From NCBI RefSeq assembly GCF_014323725.1, contig NZ_JABVED010000006.1:186001-250000 (forward strand): a stretch of 64,000 nt of DNA, given 5' to 3'. Below are positions 59,901 through 64,000 of the stretch, piece after piece. This DNA is from Actinokineospora xionganensis. GTDB lineage: Bacteria; Actinomycetota; Actinomycetes; Mycobacteriales; Pseudonocardiaceae. Under the pieces are notes generated by a model. The model was not told where the DNA came from, did no database searches, and saw only the letters and a list, made by a program, of their open reading frames with translations. Position numbers and translations under genes: made by a program. The stretch's first letter is position 1, and each line of letters starts with the position of its first letter.

Positions 59901-60377
59901 GGCGGTCAGCGCGCGCCGCAGCCGGGATATGTAGGTGTGCACCAGCCCGAGGCAGCTCTCCGGCGGGTCCTCGCCCCAGAGCACGTCCACGATCTCGTCG
60001 TGTCGGACCGTGGTGCCGACCCGCAGCGCGAGCAGGGCCAGCAGGGTCCGCTGCTTGAGCGCGCCGACCCCGATCGCCCGGTCGCCGTGGTCGACCGACA
60101 GCGGCCCGAGGATGCCGACGCGCACGCGCGGGGCGGGGGTCTGCTGCACGGCGGCGGCAGCGGCGAGGAAGGTGGCGTCGTCGGCGGGCACCCCGACCGC
60201 GGCGGCGAGCCTACGCACCGTGTCGAGCCGGGGCCGATCGACGCCGCCACGCTCGATGTAGCGCAGCGCGCGAACGCTCAGGCCGGAGCGCTCCGCGAGC
60301 TCCTGCTGGGTGAGCCGGGCCCGCAGCCGATGCGACCGGAGGACTTCGCCGAACGGGATCGGCGACTCCTCGGTCAT
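56922..60377 (-). CDS. AfsR/SARP-type regulator: XRE HTH, winged helix, BTAD, NB-ARC ATPase, TPR
   Basis: A 1151-aa multidomain regulator from ATG 60377 (MTEESPIPFGEVL), with an AGAGAGGG sequence about 10 nt upstream. Domain order: XRE-type HTH (~8-65, RARLTQQELAERSGLSVRALRYIERG), OmpR-like winged helix (~75-150), BTAD (~165-310), NB-ARC with P-loop G377SAGVGKT384 and VLILLDNAA Walker B, then tetratricopeptide repeats to the C-terminus (~740-1140). Such proteins activate secondary-metabolite or differentiation genes after ATP binding. The extra N-terminal XRE domain distinguishes it from classical AfsR. It lies 7.5 kb from the NRPS operon, so a regulatory link is possible but unproven. The gene diverges from the phospholipase fusion gene. 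Confidence 0.9.
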   Translation of the reverse strand: MTEESPIPFGEVLRSHRLRARLTQQELAERSGLSVRALRYIERGGVDRPRLDTVRRLAAAVGVPADDATFLAAAAAVQQTPAPRVRVGILGPLSVDHGDRAIGVGALKQRTLLALLALRVGTTVRHDEIVDVLWGEDPPESCLGLVHTYISRLRRALTAASRRNADVIASTPGGYRLDLRTDQLDMARFDDLVAKAQSARLSEPDRAADLYDRALASWRGPALSDLPALREHPAVIALNVRRRDAVLAHADLAIELGRFDEVVLNTRGLVHDEPLHEGLHARLILGLAGTGEQAAALGVFADIRARLDEELGIEPGAEIRQAHLRVLRGKPEPAPQRAPAQLPAETPGFVGRADAMARLDSHLADLDGHSVVIAVSGSAGVGKTALAVRWAHRVRPRFPDGQLSVNLQGYAAGHPPTVYEVLVRFVRALGVAPERVPADIEEAAGLYRTMLTGKKVLILLDNAATAEQVRPLLPGSPGCLVLVTSRDRLTGLTARDGAHQLPLDVLAPEESVDLLGRLVGVARTRREATAAAEMADTCAHLPLALRIAGANLAIRPLTTVADYTRELRDRGRMAGLAVAGDESAAVRVAFDLSYTKLTPAARRLFRLLGLVPGTDIDAPGAAALVSATTEEAARLLRVLDHGNLIREHTPGRYTFHDLLREYAADRAGFDDEDDDRHDAVVRLFDHYLKAVRAHSAVLWQVEPAESGGGEQAAISWLDAERANLVDATLAAGGLGLHSYAWRFAEALRSYFSNRGHGDDGIAVCTAALTAARNAGDVDAEASVHELLGQIYGNLSDYDNAIEHLRWAQELSRGTGNRVVEAAALHNLGRAYSQIGQPAQASAFCEESLHIYRAIGNRRGEAAALNYLGIAALLLGRPRTALDRHAEALELSTRIGHRQVQAAAAQGLGLTHWAVGDLGKAEQCYQDALAVCRRYGYRHGEVAMLVCLAETGCDRGTLTEAAVLVRQAIDQARQLGVRRHEVSGLDILATIQLRTGEWSAAADNYAEARGLAEEIRYSYGEASVLTGMGALCRRTGDRAGAIDHGLRALAMIDETGMRLLEARALTEVAQSYLDASDTAAALEYADRAITVTARAGQRLAHARALHVRALVRQGEADMDGARSDWQKALTVFEELAVPDAAHVRALLSAWAR

Positions 60378-60552
60378 TTCGACGGTGCCCTCTCTTGCCG
60401 CGTTCAATTTGCCGGTCAGCTCATCGTAGTCCAACCGGGTGAGCGATTCACGCAGGTAGCGGGCTTCATCAGGCAGCCCGGCCCGCTGTCCAGGCAGTAC
60501 AGACCGGCTGCCAGGACAGGTCCGTACCGTGTCATCCGGGGGAAGGGGGGAA

Positions 60553-60585
60553 GTGGCATGGCGCCCTGGGGGTGCGCCGTGCCAC
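60553..60585. promoter_or_regulatory. 12-bp hairpin in the divergent afsR-like/phospholipase intergenic region
   Basis: Arms 60553-60564 and 60574-60585 pair over 12 bp with one G-U pair and a 9-nt loop. It lies 176 nt upstream of the AfsR-like start. The whole gap, 60378-60845 (468 nt), holds no gene I can support. The hairpin may be a leader structure or operator. Confidence 0.4.
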
Positions 60586-60744
60586 CCACCCCACCACACC
60601 TCCCGCGCCGACGGCGCCGACATCACAGCCCGGTAACCTGCCCGGGTGGGGGTTGCCAGCCGTTCGAGGTTCTGTGTCCGGGCGTGTGGCGCGGTGAAGA
60701 CCAAACCGCGCCCGGCCGAGCGGACATCTCACTCCGACCACTGC

Positions 60745-60780
60745 GGAATCAGCGGAATCAGCGGAATCAGCGGAATCAGC
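60745..60780. repeat. Four perfect tandem copies of GGAATCAGC
   Basis: A 9-nt microsatellite repeated four times without error, 66-101 nt upstream of the phospholipase-fusion start. A length-variable tract here could alter promoter spacing. Its 9-nt unit would also keep frame if it were translated. Confidence 0.85.
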
Positions 60781-60845
60781 CTGGATCGCGAGCTCGCCGC
60801 ACTCGTCGGCAAGGCGACAACTCACCCGACGTGGCTTCCCGTTTC

Positions 60846-63071
60846 GTGAACGTCACAACCGCGGACGACGTGACAACGCCAGCCGTCCGGCACTCGCCAG
60901 GCGATCCGAAGCCGCCCCCGCGGGTCGGACCGGCACTGGGTGGGCGGCTCGGCTGGTTCCTCCTCGTCGTGGTCGTCACCGCCGGTTTCGGTGTGGTGGC
61001 CTCGCGCTCACCCGATCCCGCCACCGGCCCGCCGACCGGCGACGCCGCGGTGGCCGCCGCCGCCATCGACACCCTGCTGGACCCCAGGTTCGCCGGGGAT
61101 CCTCTTGCCGTGCTGCCCAGGGACTTCACCAAGGTCACCGACGTCGTCCCGGGCCGGGCCACCGACCCCGCAGGACGCGCCCGGGCCGTGCACGTCGGCG
61201 GGGGCTGCTCGACGCCGTGGGGTGACGACGACACCCGCTGGGACTATTCGGTCGGCTGCAAGGCCCACGACCTCGGCTACGACCTGCTGCGCTACGCCGA
61301 GGAGAAGGGCGAACCGCTGGGGCCGGACGCCCGCAGGCGGCTCGACCGGCAACTCGCCGAGGACATGCACGGGCAGTGCGCGCGCGATCCGCAGGGCTCG
61401 CCGGGCACCTGCCGGATCGTGGCGACGCTGTACTCGGCGGGCCTTGTGGCGAACTCGTGGCACCAGCGGTGGGGGCCGCCCCGGGCCGAGCCGATCGGGC
61501 TGTGGACCGCCGGGCTGCTCGTCGTCATCGCACTGCTCGTGGTCCGGGTCCCGGTGCTGCGCCGGACCCGGCGGGCCCGGCCGCGCCAGCCCCAGCCTGC
61601 GCTGTCGCCGGAGGAGGGCGACCGCGCGTCCTATCTCGGGTTCCTGCGGATGGTGAGCCTGGGCGGGTTCATCCTCGCCGAGTCGGTGCTCGCGCTGGCG
61701 CCGCTGCTCGACCTGTCCGGCGCGGCCCTGTGGCCGATGACCTGGCTGCTGCAGCTGGTGCCGCTGTTCTTCTTCGCGGGCGGGAACTCGAACCTGCTGG
61801 CCTGGCAGGCCACGACCACCGGCTACGGCGGCTACCTGGCCCGGCGGGTGTGCTGGCTGATCCGGCCGGTGCTCGCCTTCGTCACGGCCTGGCTGGTGCT
61901 GCCGCTCTCGCTCGACCTGGTGAACGCGCCACCCGAGGCCGTCCGCACCGTCGGCAGGCTCGTGGTGCAGCCCCTCTGGCTGCTCGGCCTGTACCTGCTC
62001 GTCGTCGCGATGACCCCGGCGATGCTGTGGCTGCACCGCCGCGCCCCGGTGCTCACGCCGCTGGCGCAGGCGGCGGTCGTGGTCGGGATCGGGGCGTTCG
62101 GGTCCGGGGTGTTCGCCGCGCACCTCGGTGGCGTGGTCCTCGCGGCCCTGTTCGGCCAGCTCGCGTTCCACTACGCCGACGGCACGCTGTGGCGGCTGCC
62201 CCGAGCGGTGCTCGCGGGGGTCGGGCTGGCCGCGGTCGCCGCCCTGGCCGTGCTGACGACCGTCGGCCCGCTGTCGCCGCTGGTGATGGCCGAGCCGACC
62301 GGGTCGGCGAGCTTCGTGCCGTCGGCGCCCGCCGTTCTGCTCATCGGCCTTGCCCAGGTCTGCCTGGTCGCGCTGCCCCGGCGCGCGGGCGCGCGGGCCG
62401 TCGCGCGCAGCGCCCTGGCCCAGGCGGCGCGGTTCGTCCACTCCGCGCCGATGACCGTGTATCTGGCCTACCTGTGCGGGATGCTGGTCATCGCCGGGGT
62501 CATCAGCGCCGCCCGCACCGCCGGGCTGCCCACGACCGCGGTCGACTGGCTGGTCCAGCCGCGCCCGCTGCTCGCCCTCGCGCTGCTCGGGGTGCCGACG
62601 GCGCTGGCGTTCCTGCTGTTCGAATGGCGTTCCACCATGGACCCGGACACGGGCGCGGCGCCGCACCGGGCGGGTTCCCGCTGGGACTCGGTGGCCGCGA
62701 CGCTGGGCACCGGATACGGCGCGATCGGCACCCTCGGCTTCGCGGTGACCGGGCTGACCGGCACGCACGCGACCCCGGTGCTGCTCGGCGTCCCCCTGGA
62801 CCCGATGTCGAGCATCATCCATCTGCTGCTGGGCTGGTATCTGCTGCACTCGGTCCGCACCGGCGCCACGGCGACGCCCTGGCCATGGCTGCTGACCGCC
62901 GTCGCCTGTGTCCCGCCGATCGCCGGATCGACCGGGATCACCGTCCACTGGGTCACGCTGGTCTTGGCGCTCGGCCTCGCGACCAGCCGATTCCTGACCG
63001 ATCGTCGCAGGTCAGAGCCTTCGGCGCGGGCGCGGCATGAGGCGCTCGCCACGGCGGAGAGTGTGCCGTGA
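60846..63071 (+). CDS. Secreted-type phospholipase A2 domain fused to a multi-span acyltransferase-3-like membrane protein
   Basis: A 741-aa protein. GTG 60846 is tentative because there is no strong ribosome-binding site; the frame is open far upstream, but that part is antisense to the AfsR-like gene. A first transmembrane helix (~32-50) is followed by a prokaryotic PLA2 domain with GGCSTPWGDDD and C138KAH141D142LGY145. The His-Asp dyad and neighbouring Tyr match the streptomycete PLA2 site. About ten membrane segments follow, with an OafA/acyltransferase-3-like look (FFFAGGNSNLLAW, RRVCWLIRPVL). The C-terminal ~100 residues resemble DUF4383 (DPMSSIIHLLLGWYLLHS). It may cleave phospholipids outside the membrane and use or move the acyl chain; this coupling is inferred. 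Confidence 0.8.
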   Translation: MNVTTADDVTTPAVRHSPGDPKPPPRVGPALGGRLGWFLLVVVVTAGFGVVASRSPDPATGPPTGDAAVAAAAIDTLLDPRFAGDPLAVLPRDFTKVTDVVPGRATDPAGRARAVHVGGGCSTPWGDDDTRWDYSVGCKAHDLGYDLLRYAEEKGEPLGPDARRRLDRQLAEDMHGQCARDPQGSPGTCRIVATLYSAGLVANSWHQRWGPPRAEPIGLWTAGLLVVIALLVVRVPVLRRTRRARPRQPQPALSPEEGDRASYLGFLRMVSLGGFILAESVLALAPLLDLSGAALWPMTWLLQLVPLFFFAGGNSNLLAWQATTTGYGGYLARRVCWLIRPVLAFVTAWLVLPLSLDLVNAPPEAVRTVGRLVVQPLWLLGLYLLVVAMTPAMLWLHRRAPVLTPLAQAAVVVGIGAFGSGVFAAHLGGVVLAALFGQLAFHYADGTLWRLPRAVLAGVGLAAVAALAVLTTVGPLSPLVMAEPTGSASFVPSAPAVLLIGLAQVCLVALPRRAGARAVARSALAQAARFVHSAPMTVYLAYLCGMLVIAGVISAARTAGLPTTAVDWLVQPRPLLALALLGVPTALAFLLFEWRSTMDPDTGAAPHRAGSRWDSVAATLGTGYGAIGTLGFAVTGLTGTHATPVLLGVPLDPMSSIIHLLLGWYLLHSVRTGATATPWPWLLTAVACVPPIAGSTGITVHWVTLVLALGLATSRFLTDRRRSEPSARARHEALATAESVP

Positions 63072-63199
63072 CCAGTGACTCACATCCGTGTGACACGCTA
63101 CGGCCCAACCTGGGGAGCTCCTTCGGCGTCTTACCAGGTGTCCGCGGTTCCGGGTCGTCATGAGCGGCCCCATGCCTGAAGAGACGGAAGGGAGTAGGC

Positions 63200-64000
63200 G
63201 TGGAGTACCGGCCGCCGCCTGAGTCAGCGAGCCGAGCGGGCCAAGGCAGGCCCGCCGCGCGGCGCTCGTCGACCGGCACCGGGCGACCCACCGCCACTCC
63301 CCGCATCACCGGCAGACCGCACCACTCGGCGCCGACCGAGCGGATGGCCGAGCGGGCCACCCCGCCGCCCCGGTCGCGCCCGCCGCGGCCCTCGGCGCGC
63401 CGCCCGCCGCCCCCGCCGAAGCGGAATATGACCGGCGGCAAGGTGTTCGTGACCATGCTGTCCGCGCTGGTGCTGGTCGCCACGGGCTACTACTCGCAGC
63501 TCGCGGACAGCTTCACCGACGGGCTGTCGACGGCCGACGTCATCTCCGGCTCCGGTGAGAAGCCCGCGGACGGCGCGGTCGACATCCTCATGGTCGGCAT
63601 GGACAGCCGCACCGACGCGCAGGGCAACCCGCTGTCGAAGGAGCAGCTCGCGATGCTCAACGCGGGCAAGTTCGACGGCGAGATCAACACCGACACGCTG
63701 ATCATGATCAGGATCCCGAACGACGGCGGGAAGGCGGTCGGTATCTCGCTGCCCCGCGACTCCTACGTCGACATCCCGAACTACGGCAAGCACAAAATCA
63801 ACTCCGCGTACGGCCGGGCCAAGCTCGAAGCGCGCGCCAGGCTGCAGAAGCAGGGCGTGCAGGGCCGCGACCTCGAGGTCAAGTCGAACCTCGACGGCGC
63901 GAAGAGCCTCATCGCCACGGTGGAGAAGCTGACCGGCGCCAAGATCGACCACTACGCCGAGGTCAACCTGCTCGGCTTCTACGACATCACCAACGCCATC
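63200..64000 (+). CDS. LCP (LytR-CpsA-Psr) family protein, N-terminal part (3' end outside window)
   Basis: 267 residues of a larger protein. GTG 63200 has AAGGGAG at 63188-63194. The first ~80 residues are Pro/Arg-rich and cytoplasmic. One transmembrane helix (VFVTMLSALVLVATGYY) is followed by the LCP domain: VDILMVGMDSRTD, NTDTLIMIRI and SLPRDSYVDIPNYGKHKINSAYG, carrying the conserved Arg/Asp residues that bind polyprenyl phosphate. LCP enzymes attach arabinogalactan or teichoic-acid-like polymers to peptidoglycan. The 128 nt upstream should contain its promoter. Confidence 0.9.
   Translation, partial: MEYRPPPESASRAGQGRPAARRSSTGTGRPTATPRITGRPHHSAPTERMAERATPPPRSRPPRPSARRPPPPPKRNMTGGKVFVTMLSALVLVATGYYSQLADSFTDGLSTADVISGSGEKPADGAVDILMVGMDSRTDAQGNPLSKEQLAMLNAGKFDGEINTDTLIMIRIPNDGGKAVGISLPRDSYVDIPNYGKHKINSAYGRAKLEARARLQKQGVQGRDLEVKSNLDGAKSLIATVEKLTGAKIDHYAEVNLLGFYDITNAI

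Noticed and set aside
56871-60845. A + strand frame open for about 1300 codons, continuous with the phospholipase fusion gene
   Set aside because: It is antisense to the AfsR-like gene, whose domains are unmistakable. The + frame reads as Arg/Gly/His-rich low-complexity sequence, typical of shadows in high-GC DNA.

Overview
This window is high-GC DNA with GTG/TTG starts, ATGA/GTGA stop-start overlaps, a modular NRPS cluster, an AfsR/SARP-type regulator, a PASTA-less membrane Ser/Thr kinase and an LCP protein. I infer an actinomycete, probably of the Pseudonocardiales; no rRNA or marker gene here fixes the genus. I see no tRNA, rRNA, CRISPR array, integrase or intact insertion sequence.

Positions 1-28,700 are a dense defence island. 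It holds the 3' end of a SNF2-family helicase gene, then an AAA ATPase plus RloB-like pair. Next is a tightly coupled five-gene + strand operon (2925-18241): a 1722-aa DEAD/DEAH helicase with a C-terminal DUF1998-type zinc domain, a SNF2-like helicase, an Eco57I/PglX-type adenine methyltransferase, an McrB-like GTPase and McrC. The set looks like a DISARM/Druantia-type helicase-methyltransferase module joined to an McrBC effector. On the minus strand follow an unrecognised 618-aa protein with a nuclease-like D..ADF..HVK motif and a complete Wadjet operon jetABCD (28672 down to 20567), preceded by a strong hairpin and a short palindrome.

Positions 28,900-33,800 are small housekeeping or stress genes: an arsR-SRPBCC-tfoX operon with a promoter overlapping an operator, an uncharacterised actinobacterial protein, a Ser/Thr protein kinase, an MBL-fold hydrolase and a second TfoX-like protein.

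Positions 34,297-49,430 are one overlapping + strand biosynthetic operon: a kynurenine 3-monooxygenase-like flavoprotein, a DUF6875-like protein, NRPS C-A-T, NRPS C-A-T-reductase, an MFS exporter, an O-methyltransferase/C-A-T fusion NRPS, and MbtH. There is no thioesterase. The reductase predicts a peptide aldehyde (or alcohol/cyclic imine) from about three amino acids. Adenylation codes read by eye suggest a Gly-like, an unassigned and an Ile/Val-like substrate.

Positions 49,432-64,000 hold a GH3 (NagZ-like) lipoprotein/secreted enzyme, a tiny CxxC protein, a DUF4184 membrane protein, a LysR regulator, a GGDEF diguanylate cyclase, an MFS transporter, an AfsR-like regulator, a secreted-phospholipase-A2/acyltransferase-like membrane fusion and the start of an LCP protein. 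The most unusual element is at 54331-54720, between the GGDEF gene and the divergent MFS gene. It is seven tandem 60-nt units, each with an AGGAG Shine-Dalgarno box 6 nt ahead of a five-codon ORF (MIRDW, once MCIRDW) and a stop. I do not recognise it from any described system.
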